Assembly (NCBI GenBank): GCA_964441535.1
Contig: CAYTXQ010000034.1
Coordinates: 1 to 8,710 of the forward strand
Length of the DNA: 8,710 nucleotides
DNA from: CAYNLX01 sp964441535
GTDB taxonomy: Bacteria > Bacillota_I > Bacilli_A > RF39 > UBA660
Reading direction: 5' to 3'
In this document: positions 1-6,501 of the stretch, piece by piece
How the letters are laid out: each line of letters opens with the position of its first letter
How positions within the stretch are numbered: position 1 is the first letter of the stretch
Position numbers and translations under genes: made by a program
The notes under the pieces: generated by a model
The model's database searches: none
Told to the model about the DNA's origin: nothing
What the model saw: only the letters and a program-made list of their open reading frames with translations

Positions 1-2
1 TT

Positions 3-95
3 CTTATGGAAGAAGTGCAAGATGTAGTAAATGAATATAATAAAAAAGTGGAAGAGAAATTAAAAGAAAAAGAAGAAGAATTAATGCAAGTTTAA
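3..95 (+). CDS. frr: Ribosome recycling factor, C-terminal end (partial)
   Basis: This is the 3' end of a gene that begins outside the window; 30 residues are visible before the TAA stop. The tail reads EEVQDVVNEYNKKVEEKL followed by a Glu/Lys-rich stretch ending ELMQV. It matches, from memory, the last helix of ribosome recycling factor, whose E. coli form has DVQKLTD..IKKIEAAL..KEAELMQF. RRF works with EF-G to split post-termination ribosomes in the cytoplasm. The match rests on about 30 residues of helical, charged sequence, so a different coiled-coil protein is possible, but the EVQ spacing and the ELMQV terminus are distinctive. A translation gene also fits the neighbourhood. No clear hairpin terminator follows. 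Confidence 0.8.
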   Translation, partial: LMEEVQDVVNEYNKKVEEKLKEKEEELMQV

Positions 96-104
96 TTTAT
101 ATTG

Positions 105-133
105 TTGTAATAATATAATTATGGTAGTATAAT
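105..133 (+). promoter_or_regulatory. Sigma-A-type promoter for lemA
   Basis: A -35-like TTGTAA (105-110) lies exactly 17 bp from a perfect TATAAT (128-133). A second TATAAT at 114-119 has no good partner. The predicted transcript would start near 140, leaving a short leader that carries the AAGGAGG ribosome-binding site at 148-154. Confidence 0.65.
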
Positions 134-162
134 TAAATAAAATAAAGAAGGAGGAATTAATT

Positions 163-714
163 ATGACAGTTTTATACATAATATTGGGAATAGTTTTGGT
201 TTTATGCTTATATTTAGCAGGAACATACAATTCATTAGTGTCTTTAAGAAATAAGGTAAAAGATCAATGGGCACAAATTGATGTACAATTAAAAAGAAGA
301 AGTGACTTAATACCTAATTTAGTTGAAACAGTAAAAGGATATGCTAAACATGAATCAGGAACTTTAGAAGAAGTAATTAAGGCTAGAAATACTTTCTTAA
401 CTGCTAAAACACCTGAAGAAGAAATGAAAGCTAGTGGCGAAATAACTGGAGCTTTATCTAAATTATTTGCATTAGCTGAAAGTTATCCTGAATTAAAAGC
501 AAATGAAAATTTCTTAAATCTACAAAATGATTTAAAAGATACTGAAGACAAAATAGCTTATTCTAGACAATTTTATAATGATAATGTTATGAACTATAAG
601 AATAAAATTGAAGTGTTTCCATCAAATATTGTAGCAGGTATGTTTGGCTTTAAAGCAGAACCTTTCTTTGAAGCTACTGCAGAAGAAAAAAAGAACGTAG
701 AAGTAAAATTTTAG
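163..714 (+). CDS. lemA: LemA family membrane-anchored protein
   Basis: This is a 183-aa LemA family protein. Residues 3-22 form one hydrophobic N-terminal helix, followed directly by the family signature: NSLVSLRN, then WAQIDVQLKRRSDLIPNLV and ETVKGYAKHE (about residues 23-64). The rest is helical and charged. It ends with the conserved FPSNIVAGMFGF segment (about 152-163) and a short tail. Length is normal for the family. The start is firm: a perfect AAGGAGG sits 8 nt upstream of the ATG. LemA proteins are anchored in the membrane with an extended helical bundle; their biochemical role is not settled. The next gene is DUF2207, a frequent partner of lemA, which suggests a shared envelope function. 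A hairpin terminator begins at the stop codon. Confidence 0.93.
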   Translation: MTVLYIILGIVLVLCLYLAGTYNSLVSLRNKVKDQWAQIDVQLKRRSDLIPNLVETVKGYAKHESGTLEEVIKARNTFLTAKTPEEEMKASGEITGALSKLFALAESYPELKANENFLNLQNDLKDTEDKIAYSRQFYNDNVMNYKNKIEVFPSNIVAGMFGFKAEPFFEATAEEKKNVEVKF

Positions 715-742
715 ACTTATTAATATAAATAAGTCTTTTTTT
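713..742 (+). terminator. Intrinsic terminator after lemA
   Basis: Perfect 9-bp arms AGACTTATT (713-721) and AATAAGTCT (728-736) enclose a 6-nt loop and run into seven T residues (736-742). It overlaps the lemA stop codon and lies only 18 nt before the next gene's start. I see no separate promoter between the two genes, so it may act as a partial terminator that lowers expression of the downstream gene. Confidence 0.85.
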
Positions 743-759
743 GAAAGGGGATTAATTAT

Positions 760-2436
760 ATGAAGAAAATAATTTTATTCTTTTTAGTTTTTTTGTTTAA
801 TATTTCATTAGTGTATGCAGAAAATTCTGTTAATAGTATAGATATGGATATTTATATAGATAAGAATGGTAATGCTAATATAACTGAAGTATGGGATGCC
901 TATTTAGATAATGGTACAGAAGGATATAAAGGTTATTATAATCTAGGTGATTCTGAAATCACTAATTTTAGTGTATCAATGAACGATACTACTTTTGAAA
1001 ATAAAGATTACTGGGATGTTTCAGATTCTTTTTCTGATAAACAATATAAAAGTGGTATAAATGAAGTCAGTAATGGTGTAGAATTATGCTTTGGTATAAC
1101 TAAAATAGGACATAATACTTATACTTTAAAATATACTATTACTAATTTTGTAGTAAGTTTAAAAGATTCACAAATGGTTTACTGGACTTTATTAGATAAA
1201 GATTTTAATCCAAAACCAGATAGTATGTATATCAAAATATATTCTGATTTTAGATATGCTGATAGTTATGGCGTATGGGGATTTGGTAATTATGGTGGTA
1301 CGGCTTATGTATATGATGGTTATATAGAGATGTCTTCTGATGGAGCACTAAATTCAGATGAATATATGACTATACTAATTCAGTTTCCAAGTAACACATT
1401 TACTACATCTACCTCTATAGATAATAATTTTGAATATTATTTAGATATGGCTAAAGAAGGATCTACAGCATATAAAGAAAATAAAAGTTCAAATGTATTA
1501 TCTATTATAATGGGAATACTATCAAAAATTGTAACTTATGGAACTATAGTTTTTATAATTATTATGCTAGCAAAACGACCTGAAAAAGGAAAAATTTATA
1601 ATGGAAAAACTTATAATAAATTAAGTAAAGATATTCCTGCATTTAGAGATATACCATGTAATAAAGATATATTTTATGCAAATTCACTAGCAAATACATA
1701 TAGATTAAATAATAAAAAAACTGATTTCTTAGGTGCTGTCTTATTAAAATGGTTAAAAGAGGACAGAATTAAATTTGAAAAAAAAGAAGGAGGAATATTT
1801 AATAAAATATCTACTTCAATAGTATTCCTAGATAGACCTAATGAAAATTCTAATAATAATGAAAAGGAAATCTATGACATGATGGTTGCTGCAAGTATAG
1901 ATGGTACTTTAGAAGAAAATGAATTTAAAAAATGGTGTAATAAAAATTATAAACAAATATTAAGTTGGTTTGATGAAGTTTTGGATTCTGAAAGATATAT
2001 ATTAGTTGAACAGGGAAAAATCACAGAAGAAAAAGTTGGTAAAATATTTAAAACCACTAAATATAATGCTACATCAACTTTAATTCAAGATGCTGAACAG
2101 TTAGCTGGATTAAAAAAATTCTTAATAGAATTTTCCAATATGAATGATAAAGAAGCAATTGAAGTTAAATTATGGCAAGAATATTTAATGTTTGCACAAA
2201 TATTTGGAATAGCTGATAAAGTAGCCAAACAGTTTAAAAAATTATATCCTGATGTTATTACTGATCTTGATTATGATAATGTAATAATTATTAACAATTT
2301 TAATTCAATAGGTGTTTCTTCAGCAAATACTGCTAGATCAAGAGCTGAAAGTTATTCTTCTGGAGGAGGAGGATTCTCTTCTGGTGGAGGAGGCGGAGGT
2401 TCCTTCGGTGGTGGAGGAGGCGGAGGCTTCAGATAA
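760..2436 (+). CDS. DUF2207 family membrane protein with glycine-rich tail
   Basis: This 558-aa protein starts with a signal peptide (MKKIILFFLVFLF, likely cleaved after VYA at residue 20). A long extracytoplasmic domain of about 220 residues follows, resembling the DUF2207 N-terminal beta domain. One transmembrane helix lies at about 246-271, then a cytoplasmic region of about 260 residues. The tail at 534-558 is almost pure glycine with Ser and Phe, a hallmark of this family. Many relatives have a further pair of membrane helices in the C-terminal half; I see none here. The start has AAAGGGG 9 nt upstream. It sits directly after lemA, a pairing seen in many bacteria, so the two probably act together at the membrane. 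Its molecular function is not known to me. Confidence 0.88.
   Translation: MKKIILFFLVFLFNISLVYAENSVNSIDMDIYIDKNGNANITEVWDAYLDNGTEGYKGYYNLGDSEITNFSVSMNDTTFENKDYWDVSDSFSDKQYKSGINEVSNGVELCFGITKIGHNTYTLKYTITNFVVSLKDSQMVYWTLLDKDFNPKPDSMYIKIYSDFRYADSYGVWGFGNYGGTAYVYDGYIEMSSDGALNSDEYMTILIQFPSNTFTTSTSIDNNFEYYLDMAKEGSTAYKENKSSNVLSIIMGILSKIVTYGTIVFIIIMLAKRPEKGKIYNGKTYNKLSKDIPAFRDIPCNKDIFYANSLANTYRLNNKKTDFLGAVLLKWLKEDRIKFEKKEGGIFNKISTSIVFLDRPNENSNNNEKEIYDMMVAASIDGTLEENEFKKWCNKNYKQILSWFDEVLDSERYILVEQGKITEEKVGKIFKTTKYNATSTLIQDAEQLAGLKKFLIEFSNMNDKEAIEVKLWQEYLMFAQIFGIADKVAKQFKKLYPDVITDLDYDNVIIINNFNSIGVSSANTARSRAESYSSGGGGFSSGGGGGGSFGGGGGGGFR
2383..2426 (+). repeat. Direct repeat in the glycine-rich tail coding DNA
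   Basis: The 17-nt sequence GGTGGAGGAGGCGGAGG occurs at 2383-2399 and again perfectly at 2410-2426. It encodes the Gly tail of the DUF2207 protein and forms a short G-rich island in otherwise A+T-rich DNA, ending just before the terminator at 2435. Confidence 0.9.
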
Positions 2437-2459
2437 AAAGTAGTTTGACTACTTTTTTT
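2435..2459 (+). terminator. Intrinsic terminator after DUF2207 gene
   Basis: Ten-base-pair arms AAAAAGTAGT (2435-2444) and ACTACTTTTT (2448-2457) enclose a TTG loop, with a T run to 2459. The stem starts inside the TAA stop codon. Its loop and 3' arm also overlap a -35-like TTGACT used by the next gene's predicted promoter. Confidence 0.88.
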
Positions 2460-2474
2460 GTGTTAAAATATAGA
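2445..2474 (+). promoter_or_regulatory. Promoter for the YgjP-like peptidase gene
   Basis: TTGACT (2445-2450, 5 of 6 consensus) is 18 bp from TATAGA (2469-2474). Overlapping it is an alternative extended -10, TG-T-TAAAAT (2461-2469). Either choice gives a 5' leader of only a few nucleotides before the GGTGG ribosome-binding site (2476-2480) and ATG at 2485. The -35 lies in the preceding terminator hairpin. Confidence 0.5.
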
Positions 2475-2484
2475 TGGTGGTAGT

Positions 2485-3114
2485 ATGATAATTAAAATAG
2501 ATGATCTAGAGATAAAAGTATTAATAGAAAGAAAGAAGATAAAAAATCTTTATATGAGAATTAAAGATGATTTATGTTTACATATTACTGTTAACAAATA
2601 TGTTAGTGATAATGAAATATATAGATTAATAAATAATAATTCAAGTAATATAAAAAAAATGTATTTAAAAGAATTAAGTATGATAGAAAAAGATAATTAT
2701 TTTTATTACCTAGGAGAAAGATATAATATAGTAATTGGCAATAATAAAGATGTTATATTTAATGGAAATAATGTGTTTACAAATTCCATAGAAACTTTAG
2801 ATAAATTTTCTAAAAAGCAATGTAAAATAATATTTAATGAAAGAGTTAATAGAATTCTTAATATGTTTAAAGATATTCCTGATTTTAATTTAAAAATAAG
2901 AACTATGAAGACTAGATGGGGTGTTTGTAATAGAAAGAGTAATACTGTTACTTTAAACAGTAAATTAATAGAATATGATGTATCATTAATTGATTATGTT
3001 ATTATTCATGAATTATGTCATTTTAAACATTTTAATCATTCAAAATCTTTTTGGGATGAAGTAAGTAAATATTATCCTTACTATAAAACTGCAAGGAAAA
3101 TGTTAAAAGATTAA
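2485..3114 (+). CDS. YgjP-like (DUF45/M48-type) zinc metallopeptidase
   Basis: This 209-aa protein matches the YgjP-like metallopeptidase family. The C-terminal third carries the diagnostic block: MKTRWGVCN (141-149), then TLNSKLIEY, then the zinc motif HELCH at 175-179 with a third ligand His in NHS (H185) followed by FWDEV. H175 and H179 should bind zinc and E176 act as catalytic base. No signal peptide or membrane segment is visible, so it is probably cytoplasmic. Length is close to the family norm of about 200-240 aa. The substrate of this family is not established. The gene has its own predicted promoter and a GGTGG ribosome-binding site 4 nt before the ATG, and lies 33 nt upstream of the RNA methyltransferase gene. 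Confidence 0.9.
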   Translation: MIIKIDDLEIKVLIERKKIKNLYMRIKDDLCLHITVNKYVSDNEIYRLINNNSSNIKKMYLKELSMIEKDNYFYYLGERYNIVIGNNKDVIFNGNNVFTNSIETLDKFSKKQCKIIFNERVNRILNMFKDIPDFNLKIRTMKTRWGVCNRKSNTVTLNSKLIEYDVSLIDYVIIHELCHFKHFNHSKSFWDEVSKYYPYYKTARKMLKD

Positions 3115-3121
3115 TAATATA

Positions 3122-3130
3122 TGTTAAAAT
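3122..3130 (+). promoter_or_regulatory. Extended -10 promoter element before trmH-like gene
   Basis: TG-T-TAAAAT forms an extended -10 without a recognisable -35. The 12-nt core TGTTAAAATATA is identical to that at 2461-2472 upstream of the peptidase gene, and each copy sits just before a short leader and start codon. Confidence 0.4.
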
Positions 3131-3136
3131 ATAAGT

Positions 3137-3142
3137 AGGTGA
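3137..3142 (+). promoter_or_regulatory. Ribosome-binding site that fixes the trmH-like start
   Basis: AGGTGA is 5 nt upstream of ATG 3148. The longer reading from GTG 3139 would start inside this Shine-Dalgarno sequence, so 3148 is the better start. The sequence pairs with the AUCACCU part of the 16S rRNA 3' end. Confidence 0.65.
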
Positions 3143-3147
3143 TTGCA

Positions 3148-3879
3148 ATGGAAGTAATATCTTCTTTAGAAAATGAAAATGTTAAATTTTGGAATAAACT
3201 AAATGAGAAAAAATATAGAGATGAATATGATTTATTTAAATTAGAAGGATTACATTTAGTAGAAGAAGCTATTAAATCTAATTTAGTTAAAGAAGTAATA
3301 ATACTAGAAGAGTCAGATTTATTTTTTGACAATATACAAATTAATTATGTAACAAAAAGAATATTAGATAAAATATCTAATTTAACTACTAGTCCTGATG
3401 TTATGGCTATATGTTATAAATTAAAAGAAAAAGATTATGGAAATAAAATACTTCTAATAGATTCATTACAGGATCCTGGTAATTTAGGTACTATAATAAG
3501 AACTTCTGTAGCCTTTAATATTGATACTGTAGTATTAGGAAGTGATACTGTAGATTTATATAATGATAAGGTTATAAGAGCTACTGAAGGTATGTTATTT
3601 CATATAAATATTATTAAAAGAGATTTAACTAGTTTTATAAAAGAATTAAAAAGTAATAGTTATTCTATATTGGGTACTAAAGTAGATGGTGGTAAAGAAT
3701 TAAAGAGTATTGAATTTAATGAAAAAACTGCTATTATTATAGGTAATGAAGGTTCTGGAGTAAAAGAGGAATTACTTGATTTATGTGATGAATATTTATA
3801 TATTCCTATGAATAATAAATGTGAAAGTTTAAATGTATCTGTTGCTACTGCAATAATTTTGTATGAGTTAGGAAGATAA
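3148..3879 (+). CDS. SpoU/TrmH family RNA 2'-O-methyltransferase
   Basis: The protein is 243 aa from the ATG chosen by its ribosome-binding site. The SPOUT-knot motifs of the TrmH family are all present: motif 1 DPGNLGTIIRT (109-119) with the conserved Asn and Arg; motif 2 IIIGNEGSGV (196-205); motif 3 IPMNNKCESLNVSVATAI (219-236). The N-terminal 90 residues resemble the SpoU substrate-binding domain, with KLEGLHLVEEA at 31-41. It should transfer methyl from S-adenosylmethionine to a ribose 2'-OH of rRNA or tRNA as a cytoplasmic dimer. The exact target cannot be told from sequence; it is of the RlmB/TrmH-like (YsgA-type) class. It lies 2 nt before rimM, so it is probably co-transcribed with the RNA-maturation genes rimM and trmD. 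Confidence 0.92.
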   Translation: MEVISSLENENVKFWNKLNEKKYRDEYDLFKLEGLHLVEEAIKSNLVKEVIILEESDLFFDNIQINYVTKRILDKISNLTTSPDVMAICYKLKEKDYGNKILLIDSLQDPGNLGTIIRTSVAFNIDTVVLGSDTVDLYNDKVIRATEGMLFHINIIKRDLTSFIKELKSNSYSILGTKVDGGKELKSIEFNEKTAIIIGNEGSGVKEELLDLCDEYLYIPMNNKCESLNVSVATAIILYELGR

Positions 3880-3881
3880 AT

Positions 3882-4376
3882 ATGAAAGATTATGTTTATA
3901 TAGGAAAAATAGTTGATACTCATGGTATAAAAGGAGAATTAAGAATACTAAGTTCTTTTGAAAGAAAAGATATAGTGTTTATTCCAGATAATAAATTATA
4001 TTTAGGAAATGAACTTGAAGAGAAAATTATTTCTTCATACAGACATCATAAAAACTTTGAAATGGTTGTATTTGAAGGAACAAATAATATAAATGAAGTA
4101 TTAAAATATCTTAAAAAATCAGTATACTTTAAAAGAGAAGATTTAAAATTAAACGAAGAAGAATACTTAATAGAAGATTTAATAGATTATGGTGTATTAG
4201 AAAATAATATTTTAATTGGAAAAGTTAAAGATATCGTGTATAATAATAGCAATATTTTATTAAGTATTAATGGTGATAATGATTTCTATATACCACTTAA
4301 TAGTAATTATATATTAAAGGTTGATACTAAAAATAAAGAAATTATAGTGGAAAACACTAAAGGATTGATATTATGA
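3882..4376 (+). CDS. rimM: Ribosome maturation factor RimM
   Basis: This 164-aa protein has the RimM N-terminal signature YIGKIVDTHGIKGELRI (residues 5-21) of the beta-barrel domain. The C-terminal PRC-barrel-like half starts at about residue 94 with EYLIEDLIDYGV and IGKVKDI. RimM binds ribosomal protein S19 and assists 30S head assembly and 16S rRNA processing. Length is typical at about 165-180 aa. It begins 2 nt after the methyltransferase stop codon, and its own TGA stop overlaps the trmD ATG in an ATGA arrangement, so translation is probably coupled. The rimM-trmD order is conserved across bacteria. Use of TGA as a stop here also argues against a Mycoplasma-type genetic code. Confidence 0.95.
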   Translation: MKDYVYIGKIVDTHGIKGELRILSSFERKDIVFIPDNKLYLGNELEEKIISSYRHHKNFEMVVFEGTNNINEVLKYLKKSVYFKREDLKLNEEEYLIEDLIDYGVLENNILIGKVKDIVYNNSNILLSINGDNDFYIPLNSNYILKVDTKNKEIIVENTKGLIL

Positions 4377-5035
4377 AAATAGATGTTTTAACATTATTTC
4401 CAGATATGTTTAAAGGTTTCTTAAATGAATCAATAATAAAAAGAGCAATAGAAAAGAAATGTGTAGAAGTAAATTTAATAGATTTTAGAAAATATTCTAA
4501 ATTATCAAACAATCAGGTAGATGATACTCCTTATGGAGGAGGAGTAGGTATGGTACTTAGATGTGAACCTGTATTTGATTGTATTGATGATATAAAGAAA
4601 AAAGATTCAAAAATAATATTAATGACACCAGATGGAAAAGTATATAAACAAAATATTGCTTTAGATTTATCTAAAGAAAAACATTTGATAATCATATGTG
4701 GTCATTATGAAGGATTTGACGAAAGAATTAGAACTCTTGCAGATTACGAAATAAGTATTGGAGACTATATATTAACTGGAGGAGAAATACCAGCAATGGT
4801 TGTAGTTGATTCAGTTACAAGGTTAATAAAAGGTGTAATAAATGAGGATAGTAAAGAAAGTGAATCTTTTAATGATAATCTTTTAGATTATGAAACATAT
4901 ACAAAGCCAAGTAATTATAGAAATATGCTTGTTCCAGATGTACTACTTAGTGGTGATCATAAGAAAATAAAAGAATGGAGAGAAAAATCTAGAATAGACA
5001 GAACAAAAAAAATAAGACCAGATTTATTGAAGTAG
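4373..5035 (+). CDS. trmD: tRNA (guanine37-N1)-methyltransferase TrmD
   Basis: This 220-aa protein is a clear TrmD. It starts MKIDVLTLFPDMF and carries DDTPYGGGVGMVL (50-62), the S-adenosylmethionine trefoil-knot segments MTPDGK (84-89), GHYEGFDERI (110-119) and IGDYILTGGEIPAMVV (129-144), and the C-terminal block SFNDNLLDYETYTKP (165-179), VPDVLLSGDH and EWR. D172 in LLD probably corresponds to the catalytic Asp of E. coli TrmD (D169). The usual TRP triplet reads TKP here, a conservative change. The enzyme methylates N1 of G37 in tRNAs, preventing +1 frameshifting, and works as a cytoplasmic dimer. The ATGA overlap with rimM indicates translational coupling. Length is slightly under the common 230-250 aa. 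Confidence 0.97.
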   Translation: MKIDVLTLFPDMFKGFLNESIIKRAIEKKCVEVNLIDFRKYSKLSNNQVDDTPYGGGVGMVLRCEPVFDCIDDIKKKDSKIILMTPDGKVYKQNIALDLSKEKHLIIICGHYEGFDERIRTLADYEISIGDYILTGGEIPAMVVVDSVTRLIKGVINEDSKESESFNDNLLDYETYTKPSNYRNMLVPDVLLSGDHKKIKEWREKSRIDRTKKIRPDLLK

Positions 5036-5044
5036 GGTGATATT

Positions 5045-5491
5045 ATGGCTAATTACTTATTAAAAAAAGATAAGATTACAAATTCTATAACATATATGGA
5101 GTTTGATTTTGATGGCTATTCATTTACACCAAAACATAATGAAAAATATCTTAATATTAATAAAGTAATTATAGTAAATCCTAGTCTGATAGATAAGGTA
5201 TTGACTTTTAAATTTAACAATACATTTAAAAAATTAGCATCATTAATATTTAAAATTATAGATGAGGAAGATAGTGACGATGAAAGTAGTATCTTAATTG
5301 CATTAGATGAAATAAGTAAAACAAGAGGTATTATTCTTAATAAGTATCAAAAATTTTTAAGTTTGGAAAAAGAAAAAATGTTTTTAAATAAACTTAGATA
5401 TCTAGAAAGTGAATTAAGAATAAAACAGATAGAAATAAAAGAAAAACGTAAATATTTAGAAGAAGAAAAATATATTGGTAGAGGAAGATAA
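5045..5491 (+). CDS. Uncharacterised 148-aa protein with C-terminal coiled coil
   Basis: I do not recognise this protein. The N-terminal half (1-75) is mixed beta-like sequence rich in Phe, Tyr, Ile and Asn, starting MANYLLKKDKITNSITYMEF. An acidic patch DEEDSDDESS (73-82) follows, then a helical stretch ILIALDEISKTRGIILNKYQ (83-102). Residues 105-142 are a Lys/Glu/Leu-rich probable coiled coil. There is no signal peptide or membrane helix. It begins 9 nt after trmD with GGGTGAT as ribosome-binding site, so it is probably the last gene of the methyltransferase-rimM-trmD operon. Base composition matches its neighbours, which argues against recent transfer. The position between trmD and rplS suggests, but does not prove, a link to ribosome or RNA maturation. 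Confidence 0.75.
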   Translation: MANYLLKKDKITNSITYMEFDFDGYSFTPKHNEKYLNINKVIIVNPSLIDKVLTFKFNNTFKKLASLIFKIIDEEDSDDESSILIALDEISKTRGIILNKYQKFLSLEKEKMFLNKLRYLESELRIKQIEIKEKRKYLEEEKYIGRGR

Positions 5492-5517
5492 AATAAACAT
5501 AAAAAAACGATTAATTA

Positions 5518-5546
5518 TTGATATTACCAAATGATTATGTTATAAT
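5518..5546 (+). promoter_or_regulatory. Strong sigma-A promoter for rplS
   Basis: TTGATA (5518-5523), a 17-bp spacer, and TATAAT (5541-5546) with an extended -10 TG at 5538-5539. This is the best promoter in the window. It gives a leader of about 39 nt before the rplS ATG and uncouples rplS from the upstream trmD operon. Confidence 0.85.
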
Positions 5547-5552
5547 TATCGT

Positions 5553-5591
5553 GCTTTGGAAAAGAAATATAGTTTGGAAAGGTAAAGTATT
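5553..5591 (+). promoter_or_regulatory. rplS 5' leader with repeated TTTGGAAA (possible L19 leader)
   Basis: The short leader carries TTTGGAAAAG (5555-5564) and TTTGGAAAGG (5573-5582) as a direct repeat 18 nt apart; the second includes the probable ribosome-binding site. Rfam describes an L19 leader RNA motif upstream of rplS in Bacillota, thought to mediate autoregulation. Position and size fit, but I cannot confirm the consensus from memory. Confidence 0.35.
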
Positions 5592-5933
5592 ATGAATTTA
5601 GTGGATAAAATAAGTAAAAAACAAATTAAAAATGATATTCCTGAATTTAGAACTGGAGATACAGTTAAAGTAGATGTATGGGTAAAGGAAGGGAAAAAAG
5701 AAAGAATTCAATCCTTTGAAGGTTTAGTTACAGGAAAAAAAGGTGGAGGAGCTTCTGAAACTTTTACAGTAAGAAAGAAAAGTGCCGGAATAGGTGTAGA
5801 TAGAATATTCCCTGTTAATGCACCTACTATTGATAAGATAACAGTTATTAAAAAAGGTAAAGTTAGAAGAGCTAAACTTGGAAATATCTTAAAGGGAATG
5901 AAAAAAGAATTTAAGGTTAAAGAAAGAAATTAA
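5592..5933 (+). CDS. rplS: 50S ribosomal protein L19
   Basis: The protein is 113 aa, the usual L19 length. Diagnostic segments are FRTGDTVKVDVWVKEG (19-34), KERIQSFEGLVTGKKGGG (36-53), ETFTVRKKSAGIGVDRIFP (56-74) and the basic GKVRRAKL near residues 89-96. L19 sits at the interface of the 50S and 30S subunits, contributing to intersubunit bridges. The C-terminal segment after RRAKL reads GNILKGMKKEFKVKERN, whereas most homologues have YYLRDLRGK-like sequence, a mild variation. The gene has its own promoter and leader, and a hairpin terminator begins at its stop codon, so it is at least partly a single-gene transcript. Confidence 0.97.
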   Translation: MNLVDKISKKQIKNDIPEFRTGDTVKVDVWVKEGKKERIQSFEGLVTGKKGGGASETFTVRKKSAGIGVDRIFPVNAPTIDKITVIKKGKVRRAKLGNILKGMKKEFKVKERN

Positions 5934-5951
5934 GGATTACCTTAATTTTTT
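5928..5951 (+). terminator. Intrinsic terminator after rplS
   Basis: Eight-base-pair arms AATTAAGG (5928-5935) and CCTTAATT (5940-5947) enclose an ATTA loop and run into TTTTTT (5946-5951). The stem spans the rplS stop codon. With lepB starting at 5964 and no obvious separate promoter, readthrough is probably how lepB is expressed. Confidence 0.75.
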
Positions 5952-5963
5952 AGGTGTGATATT

Positions 5964-6455
5964 ATGAAAAAATTTAAAGAAAATATATTACCGTATTTGA
6001 TAGTAATAATAGTTGTAGTTGTTATACGTATATTTATTATTACTCCAGTTAGTGTTAATGGAAGTTCCATGCAGCCTCATCTTAATGGTAATGAAATAAT
6101 GCTGTTAAATAAACTGAATAAGAAAATAAATGGTATAAACAGACATGATATAGTAGTGGTAAAAACATCTTATAAATATTTAATTAAGAGAGTTATAGGG
6201 TTGCCGGGAGAAATTATTGAGTGTAAAGATAATAAAATTTATATAAATGATAAGATTATAAAGGATTCAAATGCACATGGTATTACTGATGATTTCGATG
6301 CTGTTAAAATAGATAAAGATGAGTACTTTGTTTTAGGTGATAATAGAGAAGTATCTAAAGATAGCAGATTTATTGGTCCTGTAAAAAATAAAAACATACT
6401 AGGAACTACTAACATAGTAATATATCCTTTAAGTAAAATAAGAATAGTTAAATAA
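5964..6455 (+). CDS. lepB: Signal peptidase I
   Basis: This 163-aa type I signal peptidase has one N-terminal membrane helix (about 10-27) and then the catalytic serine in GSSMQPHL (S35, followed by Met). The catalytic lysine is K75 in LIKRVIGLPGE (73-83), and box E reads LGDNREVSKDSRFIGPV (124-140). All family motifs are intact, and the length is typical of Gram-positive SipS-type enzymes. It cleaves signal peptides of secreted proteins on the outer face of the cytoplasmic membrane. The ribosome-binding site AGGTGTGAT precedes the ATG by a few nt. In many Bacillota lepB lies between rplS and rbgA; here accessory genes separate it from rbgA. Confidence 0.95.
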   Translation: MKKFKENILPYLIVIIVVVVIRIFIITPVSVNGSSMQPHLNGNEIMLLNKLNKKINGINRHDIVVVKTSYKYLIKRVIGLPGEIIECKDNKIYINDKIIKDSNAHGITDDFDAVKIDKDEYFVLGDNREVSKDSRFIGPVKNKNILGTTNIVIYPLSKIRIVK

Positions 6456-6480
6456 AGAGATACTCTTTATTTTTTATTTA
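6451..6480 (+). terminator. Intrinsic terminator after lepB
   Basis: Nine-base-pair arms AATAAAGAG (6451-6459) and CTCTTTATT (6463-6471) enclose an ATA loop and end in a T-rich tract. It includes the lepB stop codon and marks the border between the core gene cluster and the accessory segment. Confidence 0.85.
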
Positions 6481-6483
6481 ATA

Positions 6484-6492
6484 TGATATAAT
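6484..6492 (+). promoter_or_regulatory. Extended -10 promoter upstream of the 188-aa gene
   Basis: TG-A-TATAAT is a perfect extended -10 just after the lepB terminator. No good -35 is seen 17 bp upstream, which is tolerable for extended -10 promoters. The leader to the GTG start would be about 70 nt and would contain a 23-codon reading frame. Confidence 0.55.
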
Positions 6493-6501
6493 TAAATAGA
6501 T

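Noticed and set aside
3139..3147. GTG at 3139 as start of the SpoU-type methyltransferase
   Set aside because: It falls inside the Shine-Dalgarno sequence that serves ATG 3148.
3111..3332. Reverse-strand open frame of 73 codons
   Set aside because: It lies antisense to the methyltransferase gene, is low-complexity Ser/Phe-rich sequence and has no recognisable motif; a shadow of the real gene.
3660..3923. Reverse-strand open frame of 87 codons
   Set aside because: It is antisense to the conserved C-terminus of the methyltransferase and the start of rimM, with no domain resemblance.
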